Shown here: piece after piece, positions 42,052-49,523 of the stretch
Layout: each line of letters starts with the position of its first letter
Position numbering within the stretch: the first letter of the stretch is position 1
NCBI GenBank assembly: GCA_963835775.1
Contig: CAWIHB010000015.1
Location: forward strand, 48,390-112,389
DNA length: 64,000 nt
DNA from: Palsa-504 sp963835775
GTDB taxonomy: Bacteria; Actinomycetota; Actinomycetes; Streptosporangiales; Streptosporangiaceae
Direction of reading: 5' to 3'
Notes under the pieces: model-generated
The model's input: only the letters and a program-made list of their open reading frames with translations
The model's database searches: none
Told to the model about the DNA's origin: nothing
Program-made: the position numbers and the translations under genes

Positions 42052-43281
42052 ATGACGGTGGCGGTGGACCTGACCGACCTCGACCTGTGGGCGCGGGGTG
42101 TCCCCTACGGTGAGTTCGCCCGGCTGCGGCGCGAGGCGCCGGTGGCATGGTTCCCCGGCGCGGGTTCCGGCTTCTGGGGGGTGCACCGTTACCAGGACAT
42201 CGTCACCGCGAGCCGGGACGTGCGGACGTTCTCCTCGGCCCGCGGCGTGTCTTTCGAGGAACCGACCGACGAGGACATGGCCGCCCGCCGCACGATCATC
42301 GACACCGACCCGCCCGAGCACACCAAGCTGCGCAAGATCGTATCCGGCGCGTTCTCCCAGCGGGCCGTGGCGGTGTACGAGCACTTCATCGCCGGGCTCA
42401 CCGAGCAGGTCCTCGACGGCGGCCTGGCCCGCGGCCCCTTCGACTTCGTGGACGCGGTAGCCAAGGAGGTCCCGATCCGGGTCCTGGCCCGGATCATGGG
42501 CCTGCCCGCGGCCGACCTGGACCTGTTCATCGACCTCGGCGACCGGCTGATCGCCAATACCGACCCGGACATCACCAACGTAGTCTGGGGCCGGGACGAC
42601 ACCGACGCCTACCGCCGGTTCCCGTTCCGCAGCCCCTACGGCAAGCAGCTGTGGGACCTGGGCCGCCAGGTCATCGCCGGGCGGCTGACCGAGCCGGGCG
42701 ACGACCTGCTGTCCCGCCTGGTGGCCGCCGAGGTGGACGGCGAGCGGCTGACCGAGACCGACCTGGATAACTTCTTCTCCATCCTGGTCGTGGCGGGCAA
42801 CGAGACGACCAGGATCGCCATCGCCCAGGGGGTGCTGGCCTGCTGCCAGTACCCGGACCAGTGGGACCGGCTGCGCGCCGACCCCGGCCTGCTGGAGACG
42901 GCCACCGACGAAGTGATCCGGTGGAGCTGCCCGACCCACTTCATGCGCCGCACGGCCACCGCGGACACCGAGCTCGGCGGGGCCGCCATCCGGGCCGGCG
43001 ACAAGGTGGTGCTGTGGTACGTCTCGGGCAACCGGGACGAGGCCGAGTTCACCCGGCCCGACGTGTTCGACATCGGGCGCAGCCCGAACCGGCACCTGAG
43101 CTTCGGGCGCGGCGGCCCGCACCTGTGCCTGGGCGTGCACCTGGCGCGGCTGGAGGTCAAGGTGATGCTGGCCGCGCTGGCCCGGCGGGTGAGCCGGTTC
43201 GAGCTGGCCGGCCAGCCGCGGCGTATCCGGTCCAACTTCACCAACGGGCTCAAGGAACTGCCGGTGCTGGCGTATTCGTGA
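42052..43281 (+). CDS. cytochrome P450
   Basis: A 409-residue soluble bacterial P450. Seen: the early HRYQDIVTASRDVRTFSS segment, DTDPPEHTKLRKIVSGAFSQ, the I-helix oxygen-binding VVAGNETTR, ExxR motif in TDEVIRW and heme-binding SFGRGGPHLCLGVHLARLEV with Cys at about 359. The ATG giving MTVAVD lies 64 bp from the divergent decarboxylase gene. No ferredoxin gene adjoins, so reductase partners are elsewhere. It resembles steroid/terpenoid-type CYPs, but the family cannot be set by eye. Confidence 0.9.
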   Translation: MTVAVDLTDLDLWARGVPYGEFARLRREAPVAWFPGAGSGFWGVHRYQDIVTASRDVRTFSSARGVSFEEPTDEDMAARRTIIDTDPPEHTKLRKIVSGAFSQRAVAVYEHFIAGLTEQVLDGGLARGPFDFVDAVAKEVPIRVLARIMGLPAADLDLFIDLGDRLIANTDPDITNVVWGRDDTDAYRRFPFRSPYGKQLWDLGRQVIAGRLTEPGDDLLSRLVAAEVDGERLTETDLDNFFSILVVAGNETTRIAIAQGVLACCQYPDQWDRLRADPGLLETATDEVIRWSCPTHFMRRTATADTELGGAAIRAGDKVVLWYVSGNRDEAEFTRPDVFDIGRSPNRHLSFGRGGPHLCLGVHLARLEVKVMLAALARRVSRFELAGQPRRIRSNFTNGLKELPVLAYS

Positions 43282-43450
43282 CCGGGCTGGTGGAACCACG
43301 GCCCGTTCGGCCCAAAAGCAGACGAGATGCCCAGGCCGGCGCGCGCGGTCATCATCACCGGCGGCCAGGGGGCGATCTTCAGCCGCCGGGCGCAGCGTGG
43401 TACGCGGAGCGGAGGGTAATGAAACTGGACTTCAGCACCTTGCGGGGTAG

Positions 43451-43466
43451 TGAAACACCGGTTTCA
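43451..43466. promoter_or_regulatory. operator-like palindrome before the D-amino-acid-type PLP gene
   Basis: TGAAAC and GTTTCA form a perfect 6-bp-arm repeat with a 4-bp spacer, 31 bp before the start codon. A further TGAAAC half-site lies about 30 bp upstream at 43420. The form fits a TetR/GntR-type operator. No cognate regulator adjoins. Confidence 0.5.
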
Positions 43467-43497
43467 TTCCGCTGGGCCGATGCCCCATGCTGGGCGG

Positions 43498-44724
43498 ATG
43501 GACATGATTGCGCCGCCGGGCACCGCCCTGGGCTGGAACGTGCTGCGCGAGGACCTGCCGCTGCCGCTGTGCGTGCTGCGGGGCGGCGCGCTGGAGCGGA
43601 ACATCGTGCGGTTCCAGGAGTTCAGCGACGCTCATGGGGTGCTGCTGTGCCCGCACGCCAAGACCTCGATGGCCCCGGCCTTGTTCCGCCGCCAGCTGGC
43701 GGTGGGCTGCTGGGGGCTGACCTTCGCCACCATGGCCCAGGTCGAGGTGGGGCGGCGGCACGGGGTGCAGCGCATTTTCTACGCGAACCAGCTGGTCGGC
43801 GCGGCTGATATCCGGTACGTCTGCGCTGAGCTGCGGCGTGATCCTGGGTTCGAGTTCTACTGCCTGGTGGACTCGGTAGCGGGGGTGGAGCTGCTGGCTT
43901 CGCGGGTGGGCGCGGCTGACCCGGGGCGGCGGGTGAACGTGCTGGTCGAGGGCGGGCTGGCCGGCGGCAGGTGCGGGGTGCGCGACGTGGAGACGGCGGT
44001 TTCGGTCGCGGCGGCGGTGCGTTCCGCAGAGGCGCAGCTGGCGCTGGTGGGTGTGGAGGGGTTCGAGGGGCTGCTGCAATACCGGGAGGCCGGGCGGCGT
44101 TCGGCGGATGCACGGGAGTTCTTGCGGTTCCTGGTCGCGATCGCGGAGGCGCTGGACGGGCGGGGGCTGTTCTCGGCCGGCTCGGCGGTTTTGCTGTCGG
44201 CGGGCGGGAGCGCGTTCTATGACCTGGTTATCCCGGAGTTCGCGGCGGCGCGGCTATCGCGGCCGAGCCGGGTGATCCTGCGCAGCGGCTGCTACCTGAC
44301 CCAGGACTGGGGGATATACGGGGGGCTGCTGGCCGACCTGCACCAGCGCCGCGGCTCGGCCGAGCCGGACTTGGAGCCGGCGCTGGAGGTGTGGAGCCAG
44401 GTGCTGTCGGTGCCGGAGCCGGGCCGGGTCATCCTGTCGGCCGGGCGGCGGGACTTCGGCCAGGACGCGGGCAATCCGGTCGCGCTGACGCACGTCAGGC
44501 GCGGCTCGGCGCTGGGCCGTTCGCTGCGCGAAGCGGGCTGGACGATGACGGCGGTCAGCGACCAGCACGCGCATATGACCGTGCCTGTGGGCCACGGCGT
44601 TGCGGTCGGCGACCTGGTCGCCCTGGGTCCGTCGCATCCCTGCACCACGTTCGACAAGTGGCGGGTCCTGTACGTGGTGGACGACGGCTACAACGTGACC
44701 GAGACCGTAGCGACCTGCTTCTAG
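43498..44724 (+). CDS. DSD1-type PLP enzyme (D-serine/D-threonine metabolism fold)
   Basis: A 408-residue alanine-racemase-N-fold protein: LLCPHAKTSMAPALFRRQLA holds the PLP lysine, VNVLVEGGLAGGRCGVRD follows, and the C-terminal metal-binding HPCTTFDKWRVLYVVDDG is the His-x-Cys zinc site of eukaryote-type D-serine dehydratase and D-threonine aldolase. The substrate is presumably a D-amino acid or hydroxy-amino acid. I used the ATG giving MDMIAPP; the frame opens 48 bases earlier. A 32-bp near-perfect palindrome begins at the base after its stop. Confidence 0.78.
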   Translation: MDMIAPPGTALGWNVLREDLPLPLCVLRGGALERNIVRFQEFSDAHGVLLCPHAKTSMAPALFRRQLAVGCWGLTFATMAQVEVGRRHGVQRIFYANQLVGAADIRYVCAELRRDPGFEFYCLVDSVAGVELLASRVGAADPGRRVNVLVEGGLAGGRCGVRDVETAVSVAAAVRSAEAQLALVGVEGFEGLLQYREAGRRSADAREFLRFLVAIAEALDGRGLFSAGSAVLLSAGGSAFYDLVIPEFAAARLSRPSRVILRSGCYLTQDWGIYGGLLADLHQRRGSAEPDLEPALEVWSQVLSVPEPGRVILSAGRRDFGQDAGNPVALTHVRRGSALGRSLREAGWTMTAVSDQHAHMTVPVGHGVAVGDLVALGPSHPCTTFDKWRVLYVVDDGYNVTETVATCF

Positions 44725-44756
44725 CGCTGCTGTGGGCAGATCTGCTCACAGCAGCG
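44725..44756. promoter_or_regulatory. 32-bp near-perfect palindrome upstream of clpP
   Basis: Two 16-bp arms meet with no spacer and one mismatch. The outer arms are CGCTGCTGTG and CACAGCAGCG, and the centre holds GCAGATCTGC. It starts immediately after the DSD1 stop and ends 40 bp before the first clpP. It may be an operator, since its GGCAGA/TCTGC core resembles the half-sites I recall for PopR, but in everted order. It may also serve as a terminator, though no T-tract follows. Confidence 0.5.
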
Positions 44757-44796
44757 GATACGGCCTCGGCGGGCGGGCGTGCCGCAGGCTGGAGGC

Positions 44797-45414
44797 ATGG
44801 CTCACGACGACAAGATTCCCCTGTTCAGCGAGCGGGTCCGGGAGCAGCTGCTGCACCAGCGGATCCTCGTACTCGACGGGGTGCTCGACGACGACAACGG
44901 CACGCTGCTGGCCACGCAGCTGCTGGCGCTGGCCGCCGAGGACCCCACCGCCGACGTCGCCCTGTGGATCAACTCCCCCGGCGGGTCGGTCCCGTCCATG
45001 CTGGCCATCCGCGACATCATGCGGCTGGTGCCGTGCGAGGTCTCGACTCTGGCCCTCGGGCTGGCCTGCAGCGCCGGGCAGTTCCTGCTCTCGGCGGGCA
45101 CCAAGGGCAAGCGGTTCGCGCTGCCGCACGCCCGCATCCTCATGCACCGCGGCTCATCGGGTATCGGCGGCAGCGCGGTGGACATCGAGGTCCAGGCCGA
45201 CGACCTGCGGTACATGGTGGACACGGTGCTCGGGCTCATCGCCGAGGACACCGGCCAGCCGGTCGAGCAGATCTTCGCCGATTCGCTGCACGACCACTGG
45301 TACACGGCCGCCCAGGCCAAACAGTACGGGTTCATCGACGAGATCGTGGGGACGTTCGGCCAGGTCATGCCCGCTCGGAAACATCGGATCGGGCTTCAGG
45401 GAGGGGCATCATGA
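44797..45414 (+). CDS. clpP: ClpP protease subunit with intact triad
   Basis: A 205-residue ClpP. The catalytic Ser is in LGLACSAGQFLLSAGT, the His in LPHARILMHRGSSGIG and the Asp in DSLHDHWYTAAQAKQYGFID. Note the Gly-Leu-Ala-Cys-Ser-Ala-Gly context instead of the common Gly-Gln-Ala-Ala-Ser-Met-Gly. It assembles as a heptameric ring with the second subunit and would take substrates from a Clp ATPase encoded elsewhere. Its stop overlaps the next clpP start by four bases. The order clpP-clpP-XRE regulator recalls the clpP3-clpP4-popR region of Streptomyces. Confidence 0.9.
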   Translation: MAHDDKIPLFSERVREQLLHQRILVLDGVLDDDNGTLLATQLLALAAEDPTADVALWINSPGGSVPSMLAIRDIMRLVPCEVSTLALGLACSAGQFLLSAGTKGKRFALPHARILMHRGSSGIGGSAVDIEVQADDLRYMVDTVLGLIAEDTGQPVEQIFADSLHDHWYTAAQAKQYGFIDEIVGTFGQVMPARKHRIGLQGGAS

Positions 45415-46034
45415 GCAGCTACACGATCCCGAACGTCATCGCCCAGCACCCGCGCGGCGACCGGATCATGGACGTGTACTCGCATCTGCTCACCGAGCGG
45501 ATCGTGTACCTGGGCACCGGGATCGATCCGGGCGTGGCCAACGCGCTCATCGCCCAGCTGCTGCACCTGGAGGCGGAGAGCGCGGAGCAGGAGATCAACC
45601 TGTACATCAACTGCGAGGGCGGCGACCTGCCCTCGATGCTGGCCGTCTACGACACCATGCAGTACATCGAGGCTTCGGTGGCCACCACCTGCGTGGGCCA
45701 GGCCATCGGCGTAGGCGCGGTGCTGCTGGCGGCCGGCTCGCCCGGGCGGCGCGCCCTGCTGCCGCACGCGCGGGTGGTGCTGCATCAGCCCGCGGGCCGC
45801 GGCCAGGGGCCGATCCCCGACCTGATCCTGCAGGCGGACGAGCTGGTCCGGATGCGCGCGGAGATCGAGGCGATCCTGTCGCGGCACACCGGGCAGACGG
45901 TGCAGACGCTGCGCACGGACACCGACCGGGACCGGGTGCTCACGGCGCAGGCGGCGCTGGAGTACGGGATCGTGGACCAGGTGCTCGGGCAGCGCCTGCG
46001 GGACGACGCCGAGGCCGGGCCGTCAGCCGCCTGA
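45411..46034 (+). CDS. clpP: ClpP-family subunit lacking the catalytic serine
   Basis: A 207-residue ClpP. The segment aligned with the nucleophile (usually Gly-Gln-Ala-Ala-Ser) reads TTCVGQAIGVGAVLLAAG, so Ser is replaced by Gly. The His is kept in HARVVLHQPAGRGQGPIPDL and the Asp in TDTDRDRVLTAQAALEYG. The subunit should therefore be proteolytically silent and act structurally, like cyanobacterial ClpR. The codons (GCC ATC GGC) differ from a Ser context at two residues, which argues against a base-calling error. Coupled to the upstream clpP. Confidence 0.9.
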   Translation: MSSYTIPNVIAQHPRGDRIMDVYSHLLTERIVYLGTGIDPGVANALIAQLLHLEAESAEQEINLYINCEGGDLPSMLAVYDTMQYIEASVATTCVGQAIGVGAVLLAAGSPGRRALLPHARVVLHQPAGRGQGPIPDLILQADELVRMRAEIEAILSRHTGQTVQTLRTDTDRDRVLTAQAALEYGIVDQVLGQRLRDDAEAGPSAA

Positions 46035-46054
46035 TCGTTCGGGGCCCGCTCGCG

Positions 46055-46116
46055 CGCCGCCTGGCTGGCTCGCCGGGCTGGCTCGCCGGGCTGGCGCCTG
46101 GCTGGCTCAGGCGGCG
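46055..46116. terminator. possible bidirectional terminator hairpin
   Basis: Perfect 9-bp arms CGCCGCCTG and CAGGCGGCG enclose 44 bp that contain two direct copies of CTGGCTCGCCGGG. The structure lies between the converging ends of the second clpP and the XRE regulator, and overlaps the latter's stop. The loop is long and there is no T-tract. Confidence 0.32.
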
Positions 46117-46478
46117 AGGGCGAGCAGGACCGGGCCGGACGCCCGGGAGGAAGCCGAGGCCGTGGCCTGCTGGCGGCGCAGGTCGGTGGCCACCTGCTCG
46201 GTCAGGCCGGTGAGCGAGGTGCCCAGGGCGCCGGCCAGGGCCGCGATCATTTCGCTCGAGGGTTCCTTGCGGCCGCGCTCGATCTCGGACAGGTACTGCG
46301 GCGAGATCCCGGCCCGGCCCGCCGTCTCCGAGAGCGTCTGGTCCTGGTCCTGGCGAAGGGCCCGCAGGCGCTGGCCCAGCACCTCCCGCCACAATGGCTC
46401 CTGGGCCCGTGGTTGCTGCCGCTGCGGCTGCGCCGGGGGCTGTCGCCGCAACGGAAGGACTTTCGCGCGCTCGGCCAT
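46107..46478 (-). CDS. XRE-type regulator, PopR/ClgR-like
   Basis: A 123-residue DNA-binding protein. The helix-turn-helix at about 37-90 reads LRQDQDQTLSETAGRAGISP then QYLSEIERGRKEPSSEMIAA, the sequence style of ClgR and PopR, which activate clp genes in actinomycetes. It ends VLLALAA. Terminal Leu-Ala-Ala or Ala-Ala is a Clp recognition tag, and PopR and ClgR are known to be Clp substrates through C-terminal alanines. It is convergent with the clpP pair. The identification is by motif, tag and neighbourhood. Confidence 0.78.
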   Translation of the reverse strand: MAERAKVLPLRRQPPAQPQRQQPRAQEPLWREVLGQRLRALRQDQDQTLSETAGRAGISPQYLSEIERGRKEPSSEMIAALAGALGTSLTGLTEQVATDLRRQQATASASSRASGPVLLALAA

Positions 46479-46577
46479 GAATATGAGCGTAAGAACCAGC
46501 AGCCGAAAACGCGCCTGGATTTCGCTACCGGCAGAGCCGAGGTCGCCAAGACCTCCTTTTCGTTTCCCTGCCTGGGC

Positions 46578-47597
46578 TCAGAAGGTGAAGATCAGGCGCG
46601 CGGGTACCTGGCCCGTGAGCACTTCCTCGATGCAGACGTTGACGTCATCGAGATGTCGCTCCTGCGCGATGACCTTCGTACGGCCCGCGGCATGCAGCGC
46701 GAACACGTCGGCGAGGTCCTTGCGGGTGCCGACGATGGACCCAATGATCGATTTCCCGCTGATGACAGTGTCGAAGATCGGGACGGTCATCTTGTCATCT
46801 GCCGGAAGCGCAACGCACACCAGCCGACCGCCTCGGCGCAGCGATCCGAACGCCTGCTCGAAGGCCCGAGCCGACGTGGCGACAGAGATCGCCACGTCGG
46901 CGCCGCCCAGATCCCGGATGGCCGCCACGGGGTCAGTGGTGCGCGCGTTGACCACGTAGTCAGCGCCAAGCTGCTTGGCGAGGTCCAGCTTTGTGTCCTC
47001 GATGTCGACCGCGATCACCCGGCCGCCGAAGCTCCTCGCGTACTGCAGGGCCAGGTGCCCAAGGCCGCCGATGCCGTACACCACGGCGGTCTCACCTGGC
47101 TCGATCTTTGAGACCTTGACCGCCTTGAAAGTGGTGACCCCGGCGCACGTCAGCGGCGCGGCATCGAAGGAGGACACGGCTTCGGGTACCGTGACCACGT
47201 GGCTGTCGAAGGCAACCGCGTACTCGGCCCATGCGCCGTCCACCGAATAGCCGCTGTTCTGCTGCGACTCGCACAGCGTCTCCCAGCCGCCGATGCAGTA
47301 CGAGCAGTGCCCGCACGCCTGGCCCAGCCATGCGATGGCAACCCGGTCACCGACCTTGTGCAGGCTGGCATCCGGGCCGGTCTTCTCAATGGTGCCGACA
47401 CCCTCGTGGCCGGGGATGAACGGCGGGTTCGGCTTGACTGGCCAGTCGCCGGCGGCGGCATGGATGTCGGTGTGGCACAGCCCGGAGGTTTGCATCCGGA
47501 TCAGCACCTGGCCGGGGCCGGGTTCAGGGACGGGAAGTTCCCTGATCTCGAGCTTGGCGCCCAGTTCCGGGACGACCGCGGCCTTCATTGTCTTCAT
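46578..47597 (-). CDS. adhP: zinc-dependent alcohol dehydrogenase (AdhP type)
   Basis: A 339-residue medium-chain dehydrogenase with catalytic zinc ligands in SGLCHTDIHAAAGDWP and IPGHEGVG, the structural zinc four-Cys loop GQACGHCSYCIGGWETLCES and the NAD site AVVYGIGGLGHLALQYA. It resembles ethanol-type AdhP/AdhA. The ATG giving MKTMKAA follows GGAGGAA. It lies downstream of an aldehyde dehydrogenase gene on the same strand, so the pair can oxidise an alcohol to the acid. Confidence 0.9.
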   Translation of the reverse strand: MKTMKAAVVPELGAKLEIRELPVPEPGPGQVLIRMQTSGLCHTDIHAAAGDWPVKPNPPFIPGHEGVGTIEKTGPDASLHKVGDRVAIAWLGQACGHCSYCIGGWETLCESQQNSGYSVDGAWAEYAVAFDSHVVTVPEAVSSFDAAPLTCAGVTTFKAVKVSKIEPGETAVVYGIGGLGHLALQYARSFGGRVIAVDIEDTKLDLAKQLGADYVVNARTTDPVAAIRDLGGADVAISVATSARAFEQAFGSLRRGGRLVCVALPADDKMTVPIFDTVISGKSIIGSIVGTRKDLADVFALHAAGRTKVIAQERHLDDVNVCIEEVLTGQVPARLIFTF

Positions 47598-47824
47598 GAT
47601 TCTTCCTCCAAACCAGAAATGGCTCATTGGTTATCTCGTGACCGGATTCCGGTGCCTGTCCGTCGCCACATCACGTCCCTGCTATGCCGCAACTCCCGCC
47701 GACTGAATCCTCCGGACTGGACGAACATCAGCGGGTGCCCCCGGGCGGCACGGGAGGCGGTTGATCGCCTCGCGCGCCACCGGGGTCGCCGAGATCCGGG
47801 CATGTTGCCCGCTCGCCTCCGGCA

Positions 47825-49360
47825 TCAGAAGAAGCCAAGCGGCTTGCTGCTGTAGTCGACCAGGAGGTTCTTGGTCTGGCTGTAGTGGTCCAGCATCATC
47901 TTGTGGGTCTCGCGGCCGATGCCGGAGATCTTGTAACCGCCGAACGCGGCACCCGCGGGGTACTGGTGGTAGCAGTTGGTCCACACCCGGCCCGCCTTGA
48001 TGGCCCGGCCAGCCCGGTAGGCGAGGTCGTAGTTGCGGCTCCACACGCCGGCCCCGAGGCCGTACAGCGTGTCGTTGGCGATCTCGATGGCCTCGTTGTA
48101 GTCCGAGAACGTGGTCACGGCCAGCACCGGGCCGAAGATCTCCTCCTGGAACACTCGCATCTGGTTGTGCCCCCGCAGGACCGTCGGCTTGTAGTAGTAG
48201 CCGCCGGCGAACTCGCCGCCGACCTGGCCGGGCTCGCCGCCGATGAGCACCTCGGCGCCCTCGTTCCGGCCGATGTCCACATAGGAGGCGATCTTGTCGA
48301 TCTGCTGTCGCGACACCTGCGGGCCGATCATGGTCTCGGTGTCCAGCGGGTTGCCCTGCTTGATCTTGGCGATCCGGCCCAGGCACCGGGACATGAAGTC
48401 CTCGTAGATGTCCTCCTGGATCAGCGCGCGGGACGGGCAGGTGCAGACCTCGCCCTTGTTGAACGCGTACAGCACCAGGCCTTCGACGGCCTTGTCCAGG
48501 AACTCGTCGTCCGCGGCCGCCACATCCTTGAAGAAGATGTTCGGCGACTTGCCGCCGAGTTCCAGCGTGACCGGGATGAGGTTCTGCGCCGCGTACTGCA
48601 TGATCAGTCGGCCGGTGACGGTCTCGCCGGTGAACGACACCTTGGCGATCCGCGGGTTGGCCGCCAGGGCCTTGCCGATCTCGCCGCCGGGACCGGTGAC
48701 GATGTTCAGCACGCCGGGCGGCAGCAGGTCGCCGATCACCTCGGCGAGCTTGAGGATCGACCACGGGGTGGGCGAGGCGGGCTTGATGACCGAGCAGTTG
48801 CCTGCCGCGAACGCGGGCGCCAGCTTCCACGCCGCCATCAGCAGCGGGAAGTTGAACGGGATGATCTGCCCGACGACGCCGAGCGGCTCACGGAAGTGGT
48901 AGGCGACCAGGCGTCGCTTATCGCCCACTCCCTCGACCTCCGCGATCTCCCCTTCCTCCGCGCGGATCGCCGAGGCGAAGTAGCGGAAGTGGTCGGCGGC
49001 CAGCGGGATGTCGGCCGCCAGCGTCTCGCGGACGGGCTTGCCGTTCTCCCAGCTTTCGGTGACCGCCAGCATCTCGGCGTGCTGCTCGATCGCGTCGGCG
49101 ATGGCATTGAGCACCCTGGCGCGCCCGGCGGCCGAGGTCTCGCCCCAGGCGTCCTTGGCGGCATGCGCCGCATCCAGCGCGGTCTCTATGTCCTCGGGGG
49201 TGGAGTCCGCGACCTCACATATCGGCTTGGCTGTTGCGGGGCTGAGGTTGACCCGGTATTTGCCCGCGGCCGGCGGCAGCCACTTGCCGCCGATGAAATT
49301 CTCGTACCGCGGCTGCACAGAGACGATGCTCCCAGGCTGGCCTGGTGGAACGTACTTCAT
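47825..49360 (-). CDS. NAD-dependent aldehyde dehydrogenase
   Basis: A 511-residue enzyme of the ExaC/AldA type: NFIGGKWLPPAAGKYRVNLS, the cofactor region GQIIPFNFPLLMAAWKLAPA, the general base in TLELGGKSPNIFF, the nucleophile in NKGEVCTCPSRALIQ and the C-terminal GGYKISGIGRETHKMMLDHY. The motif with extra Cys next to the nucleophile is usual for this subgroup. A GAGAGAGGGGAC stretch precedes the ATG. It lies between the GAF regulator and adhP, and is probably controlled by that regulator in response to alcohols or aldehydes. Confidence 0.92.
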   Translation of the reverse strand: MKYVPPGQPGSIVSVQPRYENFIGGKWLPPAAGKYRVNLSPATAKPICEVADSTPEDIETALDAAHAAKDAWGETSAAGRARVLNAIADAIEQHAEMLAVTESWENGKPVRETLAADIPLAADHFRYFASAIRAEEGEIAEVEGVGDKRRLVAYHFREPLGVVGQIIPFNFPLLMAAWKLAPAFAAGNCSVIKPASPTPWSILKLAEVIGDLLPPGVLNIVTGPGGEIGKALAANPRIAKVSFTGETVTGRLIMQYAAQNLIPVTLELGGKSPNIFFKDVAAADDEFLDKAVEGLVLYAFNKGEVCTCPSRALIQEDIYEDFMSRCLGRIAKIKQGNPLDTETMIGPQVSRQQIDKIASYVDIGRNEGAEVLIGGEPGQVGGEFAGGYYYKPTVLRGHNQMRVFQEEIFGPVLAVTTFSDYNEAIEIANDTLYGLGAGVWSRNYDLAYRAGRAIKAGRVWTNCYHQYPAGAAFGGYKISGIGRETHKMMLDHYSQTKNLLVDYSSKPLGFF

Positions 49361-49523
49361 GACCGTCCCCTCTCTCCTTCGGGATCTGGCGGCGAGCCCG
49401 GCGGATTGGCCAGGCTTGCCACTTCAGACGCTAGGGACAGCGGGGTTGCCTGACCGTTGCATCCAGCCGCCATGACGGGGACCAGGCCGGCCGGGTTTTC
49501 GTGATTGTCGTCACATCGTCGTC

